The notes: generated from the sequence alone by a model not told the origin. A stretch of 38,728 nucleotides of DNA from PGYR01 sp041675005 (GCA_041675005.1 JBAYUQ010000026.1:1-38728); one strand, 5' to 3'. Positions 8,321-17,175 are shown, counted from the first letter of the stretch. Translations and numbers: made by a program.

Positions 8321-9820
8321 TTATTTCTCAGGTTTCATCTGGGGGAAGAACAGTACATCGCGAATAGATTTTTGGGCTGTAAGTAACATTACCAATCTAT
8401 CAATACCGATACCCAAACCTGCTGCTGGAGGCATACCAATCTCTAGAGATTGTAAGAAATCTTCGTCTAGTATCATCGCTTCGTCGTCTCCGCCAGCTTT
8501 TGCTTTGGCTTGCTCTTCGAATCTAGCTCTTTGGTCACGAGGGTCATTCAGCTCACTGAATGCATTTGCCATTTCCGAACCGTTTATGAATAGCTCGAAT
8601 CGCTCTACTAATCCTTCTTCTGTTCTATGCTTTTTAGCAAGTGGACTCATCTCTAATGGATAGTCGATTACAAAAGTAGGTTGTATTAATTTTGGTTCTA
8701 CGAACTCACCGAAAATCTCATCTAATACTTTAGATGAAGATGCACCCGGTTCTATAGCTACATTTAGTTCTTTCGCAGCGGCTTTTAGTTCGTCTAGGTT
8801 CAATCCTTTTAGGTTCTTGCCTGCGTGCTCTTCTATCAATCCGAAGAAAGGTACACGAGGGAATTTGTTCGACAAATCAATAGATAGATCATCGAATTGG
8901 ATTTCCATTTTACCATTGACTTCATTAGCAATGTGCTTGATAAGCTCTTCGGTCATATCCATCATCCAATTGTAGTCTTTGTAAGCTATGTAGATTTCCA
9001 TCATAGTAAACTCGGGATTGTGACTTCGGTCCATTCCTTCGTTACGGAAGTTCTTGCTAATCTCATACACACCTTCGAACCCACCAACAAGCAAACGCTT
9101 TAGGTAGAGTTCTAGAGCTATACGCATATACAAATCTACATCGAGAGTATTGTGGTGAGTGATAAATGGACGAGCCGCAGCTCCTCCGTAAAGAGGTTGC
9201 AATATAGGAGTTTCTACTTCTAACCAACCTTTATCATCGAAAAAGCGACGCATAGCAGATATTATCTTTGAGCGTTTTATAAATACTGGACGTACATCGC
9301 TATTTACTACTAAGTCGATGTAGCGTTTTCTGTATCTCATTTCTTTATCAGCGAAAGCATCGTGGACAGTCTTGTTTCCGTCTTCGTCAATTTCCTCTTT
9401 TGCTATTGGTAGCGGAGAAAGTGATTTTGCTAACAAAGTAACATCTTTACCATAAACTGTAGTTTCTTTTGTCTTTGTTTTGAATACGTGCCCTTTGATA
9501 CCAATGAAATCACCGATGTCTAATAAGTTTAGAGCTTCGTAAAAGTCAGGTATATCATCTTTTTTTACATAGACCTGTATCCTACCTTCTTGGTCCATTA
9601 TATTTAGGAATGAGGCCTTGCCCATACGGCGGATACTCATAATACGACCAGCGATAGCAACTTTCTCGAATTGCTCTGGTTTCTCATCGTCAAAGTTCTC
9701 AGTTATCTCAACAGATGAGTGAGTTTTATCGAAAGAATAGGGGTAAGGGTCTATGCCCATTTGCTCCAAATGAGCTAATTCTTCTTCCCTTCTTAGCTGT
9801 TGGTCATTTTTTTTTGCCAT
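8321..9820 (-). CDS. lysS: Lysyl-tRNA synthetase, class II
   Basis: A 499-residue enzyme that charges tRNA-Lys using ATP. The N-terminal OB-fold (about 55-150) carries the anticodon-binding domain. The class II core follows, with motif 2 FRNEGMDRSHNPEFT and motif 3 GLGIGIDRLVMLLT near the C-terminus. Length is normal for bacterial LysRS. The ATG at 9820 starts MAKKNDQQLRREEELAHLEQ, the expected helical lead. The gene diverges from infC across a 156-base AT-rich gap and ends at a good intrinsic terminator. Confidence 0.97.
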   Translation of the reverse strand: MAKKNDQQLRREEELAHLEQMGIDPYPYSFDKTHSSVEITENFDDEKPEQFEKVAIAGRIMSIRRMGKASFLNIMDQEGRIQVYVKKDDIPDFYEALNLLDIGDFIGIKGHVFKTKTKETTVYGKDVTLLAKSLSPLPIAKEEIDEDGNKTVHDAFADKEMRYRKRYIDLVVNSDVRPVFIKRSKIISAMRRFFDDKGWLEVETPILQPLYGGAAARPFITHHNTLDVDLYMRIALELYLKRLLVGGFEGVYEISKNFRNEGMDRSHNPEFTMMEIYIAYKDYNWMMDMTEELIKHIANEVNGKMEIQFDDLSIDLSNKFPRVPFFGLIEEHAGKNLKGLNLDELKAAAKELNVAIEPGASSSKVLDEIFGEFVEPKLIQPTFVIDYPLEMSPLAKKHRTEEGLVERFELFINGSEMANAFSELNDPRDQRARFEEQAKAKAGGDDEAMILDEDFLQSLEIGMPPAAGLGIGIDRLVMLLTAQKSIRDVLFFPQMKPEK

Positions 9821-9976
9821 TATTCTAATTTTTTTAGTTTATATACGTGATTATTTATAGATTGCAAAATTAGTAATAATTTTAACTAATTATAGTTAAA
9901 TTGCTTATTAGTTGAGTACAATTTTGTAATTTTACAATAACTTAGCGTTAATAATAACAAATCATTTAGGATATCT

Positions 9977-10537
9977 TTGGGTAAAACTAATTTTGGCAAC
10001 CGTAATATGCCAAGTTCGAAGAATAAGACACGCATCAATGAAGAGCTGCGAGGCAAGGAATTTAGGGTAATTTCACCGACTGGTGAGATGCTGGGTGTAC
10101 TTAGCAAATTGGCTGCACTGCGCAAAGCGGAGGAGTTTGGTTTAGATTTGGTGGAAATATCGCCGAATGCTAACCCTCCCGTTTGTAAGATTATTGATTT
10201 TGGTAAATATCAATACGAGCTAGCGAAAAAAGATAAAATGCAGCGTAAGAACCAACAGCAACAACAGTTGAAGGAGCTAAGATTCAAACCTGGTACAGAA
10301 AAACACGATTTTGATTTCAAAACGAAACACGCTCGTGGATTTTTGGAAGCTGGTAATAAAGTAAAAGCCTCGGTTATGTTCCGTGGACGTGAAATAACGC
10401 ACAAAGAATATGGAAGAGACCTATTAGAAAGATTCGTCAAAGAACTAGAAGACGTATCCAAAATAGACGTTGATATAAAAATGGAAGGTCGGAATATGAT
10501 GGTATTACTATCTCCGATAAAACCTCAGAAAAAATAA
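9977..10537 (+). CDS. infC: Translation initiation factor IF-3
   Basis: Up to 186 residues of IF-3, which binds the 30S subunit and proofreads the initiator tRNA. The N-terminal domain (RINEELRGKEFRVISPTGE) leads through the lysine-rich linker into the C-terminal domain (KELRFKPGTEKHDFDFKTKHA). The longest reading starts at TTG 9977; an in-frame ATG at 10007 would start MPSSKNKTRINEEL. Non-standard starts are a known device for IF-3 autoregulation in other bacteria, so the TTG is plausible. The gene heads infC-rpmI-rplT, but a terminator-like hairpin follows it. Confidence 0.96.
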   Translation: MGKTNFGNRNMPSSKNKTRINEELRGKEFRVISPTGEMLGVLSKLAALRKAEEFGLDLVEISPNANPPVCKIIDFGKYQYELAKKDKMQRKNQQQQQLKELRFKPGTEKHDFDFKTKHARGFLEAGNKVKASVMFRGREITHKEYGRDLLERFVKELEDVSKIDVDIKMEGRNMMVLLSPIKPQKK

Positions 10538-10569
10538 TTTGTAAGTTACTAACAAATTAATTAATTTTG

Positions 10570-10604
10570 AAGTTCCAATAATTGAAATGTTGGGACTTTT
10601 TTTT
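10570..10604 (+). terminator. Terminator or attenuator between infC and rpmI
   Basis: AAGTTCCAA (10570-10578) pairs with TTGGGACTT (10590-10598) with one G-T wobble, and a run of eight T overlaps the 3' side. It sits inside the infC-rpmI gap, so it would lower read-through to the ribosomal protein genes or act as an attenuator. No alternative antiterminator was worked out. Confidence 0.7.
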
Positions 10605-10631
10605 GTAATTAAAATACAATAGAGCAACAAA

Positions 10632-10829
10632 ATGCCAAAGATGAAATCAAATTCTTCAGCTAAGAAGAGATTCAAGAAAACAGCTTCTGGAGAATTCAAA
10701 AGAGAGAAAGCTAACAAGAGTCATATCTTAACTAAGAAAACGACTAAGAGAAAAAGAAATTTACGTCAAGCAACATTAGTATCTAAAGTAGATAAAAAAT
10801 CTGTTCAAAGAATGTTACCTAATGCGTAA
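10632..10829 (+). CDS. rpmI: 50S ribosomal protein bL35
   Basis: A 65-residue, strongly basic protein starting MPKMKSNSSAKKRFKKTASGEFK, the standard bL35 opening, with the conserved SHILTKK and KRKRNLRQATLV segments. It is a 23S rRNA-binding part of the large subunit. The ATG at 10632 is the family start. It lies between infC and rplT in the conserved order, with a structured 98-base gap before rplT. Confidence 0.97.
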   Translation: MPKMKSNSSAKKRFKKTASGEFKREKANKSHILTKKTTKRKRNLRQATLVSKVDKKSVQRMLPNA

Positions 10830-10859
10830 TTCGTATTTTTCTTGAGAAAATTTAATTAA

Positions 10860-10892
10860 TTGCAAACGGGGCGAGTAGCTCTCCCTAAGCAA
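10860..10892 (+). promoter_or_regulatory. Structured leader before rplT, candidate L20 control site
   Basis: TTGC (10860-10863) pairs with GCAA (10889-10892). Inside it GGG (868-870) can pair with CCC (883-885) and GAG (873-875) with CTC (879-881) around TAG. A GC-rich fold in this AT-rich gap stands out. Ribosomal protein L20 represses its own operon by binding mRNA structures in other bacteria, so an equivalent role here is inference from position and shape only. Confidence 0.4.
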
Positions 10893-10927
10893 CCTTATAA
10901 ACACCTATTATTTTTTGAGGTATAATT

Positions 10928-11272
10928 ATGGCTAGAGCCAGAAATAAAGTAGCTGCCAAACAGAGAAAGAAAAAGGTCTTCAAACTTGCCAAAGGTTATT
11001 GGGGATCGAGAAAAAATGTTTGGACTATAGCTAAAAACCACGTTGAGAAAGGTTTATCACACGCTTATTCGGGTCGTAAGTTAAAGAAAAGAACTTACAG
11101 AAGACTTTGGATAACAAGAATAAACGCTGCAGCAAGATTGAACGACACTACTTATTCTAAATTGATGCACAGCTTGAAAAAAGGCAACATCGATATTAAT
11201 AGAAAAGTACTTGCTGACTTCGCTATGAACAAACCAGAAGTGTTCAAAGCTATAGTAGATAAAGTTAAGTAA
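10928..11272 (+). CDS. rplT: 50S ribosomal protein bL20
   Basis: A 114-residue basic protein with the long N-terminal helix of bL20 (MARARNKVAAKQRKKKVFKL) and the conserved KGYWGSRKNVWTIAKN and RRLWITRINAAAR segments. It binds 23S rRNA early in large-subunit assembly and often represses its own operon. The ATG is preceded by GAGG in TTTTTGAGGTATAATT, a fair Shine-Dalgarno. It is the last gene of infC-rpmI-rplT and is followed at once by a strong terminator. Confidence 0.98.
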   Translation: MARARNKVAAKQRKKKVFKLAKGYWGSRKNVWTIAKNHVEKGLSHAYSGRKLKKRTYRRLWITRINAAARLNDTTYSKLMHSLKKGNIDINRKVLADFAMNKPEVFKAIVDKVK

Positions 11273-11301
11273 ATAAACTTAGCCGAACGGAATATAGATG
11301 G

Positions 11302-11329
11302 GCCAACTTACTTGTAAGTTGGCTTTTTT
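11302..11329 (+). terminator. Intrinsic terminator of rplT
   Basis: GCCAACTTAC (11302-11311) and GTAAGTTGGC (11314-11323) form a perfect ten-pair stem with a two-base spacer, followed by six T. It closes the infC operon 29 bases after the rplT stop. Confidence 0.92.
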
Positions 11330-11351
11330 ATTGGGGTAGAGAATTTAATAA

Positions 11352-11560
11352 TCCCGTCATTCAGAAGCTAAGCAGTAGCTGAAGAATCCAGGGAAACTCC
11401 GGAGCAGTTCAATATTTATGGGACTAAAGTCCTAATAGTTTTTGTATGTTTGCCATCCGTTGACTAAAGTCAACGGCAATACATCGAATTGTGCTTTGTA
11501 GCTTGTTTCGCCAAAGGCGGTAGAGTAGCTGTCAGAACAGTCATATCACTCTTACAACGC
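11352..11560 (+). repeat. Modular palindromic repeat, copy C
   Basis: The order is GAATCCAGG, a degenerate AACTCC/GTTC hairpin, CAATATTTATG leading into GGACTAAAGTCC (11421-11432), CCGTTG-actaaagt-CAACGG followed by CAATACATCGAATTG (11457-11492), and a GTAGCTGTC-agaa-CAGTC module (11525-11542). It has the same orientation as copy A. It fills the gap between the convergent rplT and the T9SS protein gene; no gene is seen between 11330 and 11602. Confidence 0.75.
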
Positions 11561-11602
11561 CGCAGACGTTAGAAAAGTCTAGATTATTTACAATTGTATT
11601 CG

Positions 11603-13861
11603 TTATCTATTTATAATCAACTTTTGTGTGCTTGAAGCTGTTCCTATTTTGAATTCTAATAAATAGCTACCGCTTATCATATTCTTTGTATCTAGGTTTA
11701 CAGTTCCATTCCATTGATTGTTCGACTCTATACTATAGTTCAAATTCTCAACTCTTTTACCAGTTGATATATTTATTACACTAAACTCTAGTGCATTTAT
11801 ATCAGCCATATTACCGGTATAGAACTGTATTCTAGTGTTATCTTTAGCAGGGTTAGGATAAGGCGACATAGTCCAAATTGGGGGCGGCTTTAGCTCTTCT
11901 TCTACCGTTGTTGGTATTCTATCTTCCTCTATTGGTTTCCAGAAGTGCCCAGTTTGACTATAGAAATACATTGTATTGTCATTAATCGCATGATGAACTG
12001 AAAGCAAAGGTAAGTCAACTAATTCACTTATTAATTCGTAATCGAAGCCATTCTCAATAGAGATTTTACTATAATAATATTTAATCTCTCCAGTCTCATA
12101 GTCATCAATACCAATTGTAACTAATTTATCATCACCTAAATTATAATCATATAAGTAGAAATAAATAGGCGTCTCATCAAGTACAATTTCGGGTTCATTT
12201 TCAAAACTAGCTATTTTGTAAACCCTTGTAAATGATTGTAAATTTTCTAATATCGTTCTAGTGGCAAATAAATAAATGTCTTTATCAGCTACTACAAATT
12301 CTTTAATTATGCTACTAATAAATGAACTTTGAGATGACTCATATTCATATTTCAATGAATAGACTAATTCAGGATTAGTTAGATTTTCATCAGTCAAATA
12401 AAAATCAAAATTGCCTTCTGAGTCTACTTTAGTAGTGAGTAATAATTTACCTTGATATTCTTTTATAATTGAGGTAGTAACAGCATCTAATTTGAATAAT
12501 GTATCAATTACACCACTGTTATATTTCTTAAAGAAAATAGTATAATTACTGTTAAGAGAATAATTTCGATAATAAACTTCATAATCACCATAATCTTTAA
12601 TAAATATTGCATTATTATCAACATTAAACTTTGAAAAAGTAGAACCTCCGTCAGTACTTATTGCTTTATTCATGGTGTTATTAGTAATAGAAACAAGTAT
12701 AGAGTCAGGTGTAATATATCTTACTTTCTCTATCCTTCCTTTTCTTATAGTTTTTTCATCAATAGTATCTACAGTAAAATGTTCACCTTGAGAAAAAGTA
12801 TTACCGCCATTATTTGTTTTAAGAAAATTTCCATCGTATGTCATAAATCGCCATGTATCTTTGTCATAGAAATAAAGCCAGTTAAGAGCATCTACATTAG
12901 GTATCATAAATGAATTTACTGTCTTCCAATTGGGGTCGTCTTTTTTCTTTTGGAATATAGTCTTGCCTACACTTGTAGCTATTATATTACCTTCACTATC
13001 TATATTAGCATAAGTAACACGGTTTGACAATTTGTATAATCGTGGGTCAGTGAGTGATTCTGTTTTTTCAATTAATTGACTTGATTTATTGAAGTACAAT
13101 ACATTTGATTCGTTAGTAAATTGGTTGTAAACAAAGCAAAGCAAATGAGTTTCTGTTTCTAATACTTCACTAATTCCTGATATTCCAGTTGAATACTCAT
13201 CCCATTCCATATTTTCATTTAATATTGCAATATCTTGAGTTGAAATAAAGTATAATTTATTATTCCTTGCTCTAATATTTACAGTTGGCTTACCAAAATT
13301 GAATTTTGGATTATCAAATTTTGCCCACCCACTACCATCAGTAGTCAATAACTCTTTGTAATTTCTATTAACTATTATTTGATTGTCCTTTGAGTAGATA
13401 GTTTTCAAAGTATCGTTGGCAACAAACTTAGATTGCCAAGTCACACCCAAATCATTTGAGTACATTATTGAATCTGTAAATTGAGAAATATAGAAACTAT
13501 TTCCGTCTATATAGAAATCTGAGAAAAACTGATTTGATATCTTATTAATTTCCCATTTACTACCATTATCTGTGGATACTATAAATTCACCATTTCTAGT
13601 TATTCCGTAAAGATTACTTTCTAATTTTTGAATACTTAGAATGTCATTATGTGTTCCCGAAAATTTCTGATCCCAACTAGTCCCAGCATCCGATGTTCTT
13701 AGTACTCCACCAAAATTCCCATAAAGTAAAAAGTTTTCATCTTCTAAATTAAGTACATCTAATACATTATTAAAAATATTATAATGCGTTAGCTTCTCAT
13801 ATTGAGCATTCGCTAGAAGCGGAAACAAAAAGAATAAAGTAATCTTTAGAAATAATTTCAT
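11603..13861 (-). CDS. T9SS-exported protein with Asp-box propeller repeats
   Basis: A 752-residue secreted protein. A signal peptide (about 1-19, ending ANA) precedes repeated Asp-box (BNR) motifs of the S-x-D-x-G-x-x-W type: SDAGTSWDQ, STDNGSKWE, SNDLGVTWQ, TNNGGNTFS and STDGGSTFS. These mark a sortilin/VPS10-like beta-propeller. The last 88 residues start with YPNPAKDNTRIQFY and end in a beta-rich segment with LIINR, a type A T9SS sorting domain that directs passage across the outer membrane and surface attachment. The ligand or substrate is unknown. It stands alone on the minus strand, downstream of the capsid cassette but separated from it by a terminator. Confidence 0.85.
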   Translation of the reverse strand: MKLFLKITLFFLFPLLANAQYEKLTHYNIFNNVLDVLNLEDENFLLYGNFGGVLRTSDAGTSWDQKFSGTHNDILSIQKLESNLYGITRNGEFIVSTDNGSKWEINKISNQFFSDFYIDGNSFYISQFTDSIMYSNDLGVTWQSKFVANDTLKTIYSKDNQIIVNRNYKELLTTDGSGWAKFDNPKFNFGKPTVNIRARNNKLYFISTQDIAILNENMEWDEYSTGISGISEVLETETHLLCFVYNQFTNESNVLYFNKSSQLIEKTESLTDPRLYKLSNRVTYANIDSEGNIIATSVGKTIFQKKKDDPNWKTVNSFMIPNVDALNWLYFYDKDTWRFMTYDGNFLKTNNGGNTFSQGEHFTVDTIDEKTIRKGRIEKVRYITPDSILVSITNNTMNKAISTDGGSTFSKFNVDNNAIFIKDYGDYEVYYRNYSLNSNYTIFFKKYNSGVIDTLFKLDAVTTSIIKEYQGKLLLTTKVDSEGNFDFYLTDENLTNPELVYSLKYEYESSQSSFISSIIKEFVVADKDIYLFATRTILENLQSFTRVYKIASFENEPEIVLDETPIYFYLYDYNLGDDKLVTIGIDDYETGEIKYYYSKISIENGFDYELISELVDLPLLSVHHAINDNTMYFYSQTGHFWKPIEEDRIPTTVEEELKPPPIWTMSPYPNPAKDNTRIQFYTGNMADINALEFSVINISTGKRVENLNYSIESNNQWNGTVNLDTKNMISGSYLLEFKIGTASSTQKLIINR

Positions 13862-13921
13862 AATTATTCAAATGTTATTAGTTACAAGAATCAATATATA
13901 ATTTTTTAAAGATATATTCAT

Positions 13922-13949
13922 AAAAAAAATGCCCCTTCGAAAAGAGGCA
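13922..13949 (-). terminator. Intrinsic terminator of the capsid cassette
   Basis: On the minus strand TGCCTCT pairs with AGGGGCA (one wobble) and is followed by eight T (complement of 13922-13929). It lies 14 bases after the stop of the decoration-protein gene, so the cassette ends before the T9SS gene. Confidence 0.85.
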
Positions 13950-13962
13950 GATTTGAATAAAA

Positions 13963-14307
13963 TTAATGTGTGAGTAGCACTCGGAGGTAGTCGCCCGAGC
14001 CGGCATCGTCCAATGCTCTACCGACTATTGGATTCGTTCCAGATAGAGATACAGCTGTTCCGCCTGTGCCTGTGCAAACAGCATCACCAACGTATAAATC
14101 GTCAGCCGATTCCACTATTGCTATTCCTTGTGCTATTATTGATGCTGTGTCCCCATCGTTCCATGCTATTTCTGAAACCCCTAATGCCGCTTCGGCAGCG
14201 GAGCATAGATTACCACTGTAATCCACAAATCTATTGGCTGGTAGTGCTTCTCCTGCCTTGATGGTTACAGTTAGTAATGGGTTGTAAGTTAAATTATTTA
14301 TTGGCAT
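13963..14307 (-). CDS. Phage capsid decoration (cement) protein, DUF2190-like
   Basis: A 114-residue protein of the small head-decoration type. The pattern TVTIKAGEALPANRFVDYSG, then GVSEIAWNDGDTASIIAQGIA and GRALDDAGSGDYLRVLL, fits DUF2190-like proteins that bind the outside of HK97-fold capsids. It is the last of three genes, 13 bases after the capsid gene. A strong Shine-Dalgarno AAGGAG (complement of 14314-14319) lies six bases before its ATG. No other virion genes follow; a terminator does. Confidence 0.75.
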   Translation of the reverse strand: MPINNLTYNPLLTVTIKAGEALPANRFVDYSGNLCSAAEAALGVSEIAWNDGDTASIIAQGIAIVESADDLYVGDAVCTGTGGTAVSLSGTNPIVGRALDDAGSGDYLRVLLTH

Positions 14308-14320
14308 TTGTTGCTCCTTA

Positions 14321-15262
14321 TTAGTTGTGATTAGTATTTGATATTAGATATGCGGCATCTTGTGCTGTAATGTTCACCGAGTAGTTGTCCGTGTATCTCA
14401 GCACTTTTATCTTGCCGCCATTCTCGTTGTAAGTATCCACTTCGGGCATTCCTTGTCTTCGGAAAGTATAGCCATAACTTGGATTGAACTCCGAGCGGCT
14501 TCCTTTTACGCTCTTATCCACGTAAGCCAAGACTATATTGTCTTGCCATATATCCGTGAAGCTAGTGCCATCATCAGTGTAAACCGATAGCCCAACTTCT
14601 ATATTCGGTACATCTGTTAGCTCTTTTAGTATTTCTTTTGTTGCTTTACCGAGTGAAGAGTATTTGATTTTATCCAAGATTTTTGGGTGACTCATCAGCA
14701 CTCTGAATACTGACTCACCCAGCACCATAGTATTAGGGAATTTCCCTATCTTACCTCTGACCGCTTCTAATCCGTCTTTGATTACTTCTATCGGGTCGGT
14801 GGTGTTCGTATAATCATCGAATGCATCACCACTTGTGATTACTGTTTTCATTCCCGAAGCAAACAGAGCAGCATCTTGTGCCAAATCTGCGGCGGATTTC
14901 TCCCGAGTTAGAGCTATACTATCCGCCAAAGTTTTAGTTATTTGGCTCATATACATTTCTAGATTATTCGCTTCCTCTTGCTCCAAATGATCGAGAGCCA
15001 TCTCCAAATCTCGCTCTTGTGTTTCGAAATCTATTAGCGATATTTCGGTTGGAGGTATTCTATTACTATCAGCTCGGATAGCTCTATCCACCGCCCTTAG
15101 GTAGAATGCTTCTTTGCCGAAAACTGGTATTTTCATCTTGCTTTTGCTTACGCTGACTATTGGGAATAGCGCTTCGGATATTAGCGATGAGTTGCTATAT
15201 CCTTGAGCTATTGTGCTCAATATGGGGTCAACCATACGGAGTTCATCTGTTCTTTTTGACAT
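14321..15262 (-). CDS. Phage major capsid protein, HK97-fold type
   Basis: A 313-residue major capsid protein. An N-terminal stretch with GYSNSSLISEALFPIVSVSKSKMKIPVFG matches the entry into the HK97 core in Mu-like and related phages. It is followed by an E-loop-like charged segment (ERDLEMALDHLEQEEANNLE), a helix rich in ALTREKSAADLA, and the P-domain phrase FPNTMVLGESVFRVLMSHPKI. The end (SYGYTFRRQGMPEVDTYNENG) also fits. The ATG has AGGAG (complement of 15271-15275) seven to eight bases upstream. It lies between the protease/scaffold and decoration genes, which supports a phage head origin rather than an encapsulin. Confidence 0.82.
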   Translation of the reverse strand: MSKRTDELRMVDPILSTIAQGYSNSSLISEALFPIVSVSKSKMKIPVFGKEAFYLRAVDRAIRADSNRIPPTEISLIDFETQERDLEMALDHLEQEEANNLEMYMSQITKTLADSIALTREKSAADLAQDAALFASGMKTVITSGDAFDDYTNTTDPIEVIKDGLEAVRGKIGKFPNTMVLGESVFRVLMSHPKILDKIKYSSLGKATKEILKELTDVPNIEVGLSVYTDDGTSFTDIWQDNIVLAYVDKSVKGSRSEFNPSYGYTFRRQGMPEVDTYNENGGKIKVLRYTDNYSVNITAQDAAYLISNTNHN

Positions 15263-15281
15263 TGTTTTCTCTCCTAAATTA

Positions 15282-16139
15282 TTATTGGTCTAATGCAAGC
15301 AATAGTGCTTGCTCATAAGGTATGTTTGGGTTGTTTCTGCTGATACTATTCGCTTTGTTATGAAGTGCCAGACGTTCCGGTGCGGTGTTCTTTCCTTCGA
15401 ATTGACCGTCGAATTCAGGTATATCGTTCTGTGCAAATTCAGTAAGTAAGTGATTAGTAGTAGTCATACTCCCAGCGAATTCTTTTATCAATTCTGTTAG
15501 TGATTCGTCTTCGTTGTACTCTCTTGATTGTGCTGCTTTTTGGAGGATAGTTTTGAGCGTTTTCGCTTGGTGCGAGCTTATCTTGCTATCGCCGATTAGT
15601 CCATCTATGAACTCATTGTACTCGGCAACTTTCTTCTCATTTTCCATCGAATTCAACTTCTCCTTTAGCTGTCTGTTTTCTAGTTGAATTTGCTCTAGCT
15701 CTGTTAGCTTTGGTTGGGACTCATTAGCGAACTCTACGTATTCGCCTTTATCAGCGAAAGCGACTGGCTCTAGCCCTTTGATAGCTGGTGCCATAGCCCC
15801 GAGAAATCCTATATGACGAAGTAAATTCCCTGGGTAAAGTGCAATCGAAACTTTCTTGAATCGCCCTGCTTTAACTTCCTCAGCGAATTCGGGAACTATG
15901 TCTTTGACTTTCGCTAATAGTTTTTCACCAGTCACTTTTAGTCGCTCTACCCAACCGTAAGCTGGGTCATCTGTCTTGGGGTGACCTTTGACTATTGGTG
16001 CTACGCTACTACTATCAGACTCTACAGACTCGTTGTATTTAGTCGCTATTTGTGCTATATCGTCGGCAGTGTATTCGGCACTATTGCCATTCGCATCGGT
16101 GTGCTTTCCTGTTTTGAATACTTCTATCCACATTCGCAT
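15282..16139 (-). CDS. Phage prohead protease fused to scaffold (Mu gpI-like)
   Basis: A 285-residue protein combining a capsid maturation protease and a scaffold. WIEVFKTGKHTD opens the domain. VKGHPKTDDPAYGWVERL holds His53 and RFKKVSIALYPGN holds Ser98, the likely catalytic His and Ser of Mu gpI/S78-like proteases. GFLGAMAPAIKGLEPVAFA closes the protease region. A charged coiled coil (about 143-175) and a helical tail follow, as expected for a scaffold that is digested during assembly. A second ATG lies two codons in. It is first in the cassette, with 19 bases before the capsid gene. Confidence 0.78.
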   Translation of the reverse strand: MRMWIEVFKTGKHTDANGNSAEYTADDIAQIATKYNESVESDSSSVAPIVKGHPKTDDPAYGWVERLKVTGEKLLAKVKDIVPEFAEEVKAGRFKKVSIALYPGNLLRHIGFLGAMAPAIKGLEPVAFADKGEYVEFANESQPKLTELEQIQLENRQLKEKLNSMENEKKVAEYNEFIDGLIGDSKISSHQAKTLKTILQKAAQSREYNEDESLTELIKEFAGSMTTTNHLLTEFAQNDIPEFDGQFEGKNTAPERLALHNKANSISRNNPNIPYEQALLLALDQ

Positions 16140-16374
16140 TACCTTTTTATTTTGTTATGAAAATAATTACTTTGCGAAAGTATGGGGACTAGATTAACTA
16201 GGCATAGAAAGGATTTTATAATAGATTTGGAAGTGTTGAACAATAATATAATTAAATAAAAATAAGTCCGACCTTATAGGGATAGTCGATTCTGATTTTC
16301 ATAAGCCCTAGATTTGTTTTAGTTGATATATACGAAATCTAAATTTTTTTAATTATAATATATGTGTGTTCAAT

Positions 16375-17175
16375 ATGAATAAATTTTTTGCAATAATCAC
16401 TATAGCACTAGCCACTAGCTTAACTCTTTTTTCTCACGAAAGTACCGAAAAAGTAGATGTAGATCTTCATGTAAATAAAAGTTTAGAAAGTTGCAGTATA
16501 ATCTTTGACGAATCACTTACTCAATCACAATTTGATAGATTCACAGATGAAGCTTCGGATATAACATACTTTTCGTCTTTAAGTTCTGCAAAGACTTTGG
16601 GGCAATATAATTTTGAGTTGTCTTTAGAAATAAGTGGAAATCAAATAGATGAAAAATCAGGAGCCTGGAATAATACGTTCCAACATCCCGATGAAAATCA
16701 TTATTTAATAGGAGGAGATATTCTTTATTTACCTTATCTTCGTGCAAAAATGGGTGTGACTGATGAGTTAGACTTTGGAATTTACTATACTGAAGACCCA
16801 AGAGCAAATTATGGCTTCTTAGGAATTGACTTAAAATATAATTTAGGTTGTGATAATGATTATGGCCTCGATATGGCAGTACGTGCAACTTATGGCACAC
16901 TTCTATTTGTTGATGATGCAACTATTAATAGTTATTCTGTAGATTTTCTAGTAAGTAAAGAATTTTTTGGAAGTTTGAACCCTTATGTCGGAATATCGGC
17001 AAATGTAAAACATGGTACAGAGACTACTGAAAAAGTTGATTTAGATTATCGTTTAACTCTTTTACCAAGATATACTGTGGGACTAGAATATAATTTTTAT
17101 TTTGTAAACATCGCAACTGAAGCTAGTTATTCAAACATTTTTAAATCGTCATTGAAATTAGGCTTCCAATTTTAA
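16375..17175 (+). CDS. Outer-membrane beta-barrel protein
   Basis: A 266-residue exported protein: signal peptide about 1-20 (MNKFFAIITIALATSLTLFS), a short acidic N-terminal segment, then alternating amphipathic strands ending in KLGFQF, a classic beta-barrel C-terminal Phe. The strands are spaced by loops such as GAWNNTFQHPDENH. I chose ATG 16375 over the in-frame GTG at 16366 because it gives a normal signal peptide. No enzyme motif is seen; a porin or transport barrel is the most likely class. Confidence 0.75.
   Translation: MNKFFAIITIALATSLTLFSHESTEKVDVDLHVNKSLESCSIIFDESLTQSQFDRFTDEASDITYFSSLSSAKTLGQYNFELSLEISGNQIDEKSGAWNNTFQHPDENHYLIGGDILYLPYLRAKMGVTDELDFGIYYTEDPRANYGFLGIDLKYNLGCDNDYGLDMAVRATYGTLLFVDDATINSYSVDFLVSKEFFGSLNPYVGISANVKHGTETTEKVDLDYRLTLLPRYTVGLEYNFYFVNIATEASYSNIFKSSLKLGFQF

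Noticed and set aside
13963..15262. Encapsulin nanocompartment as the identity of the capsid gene
   Set aside because: A protease/scaffold gene precedes it and a head-decoration gene follows, which is phage head organisation. No cargo enzyme gene is adjacent.
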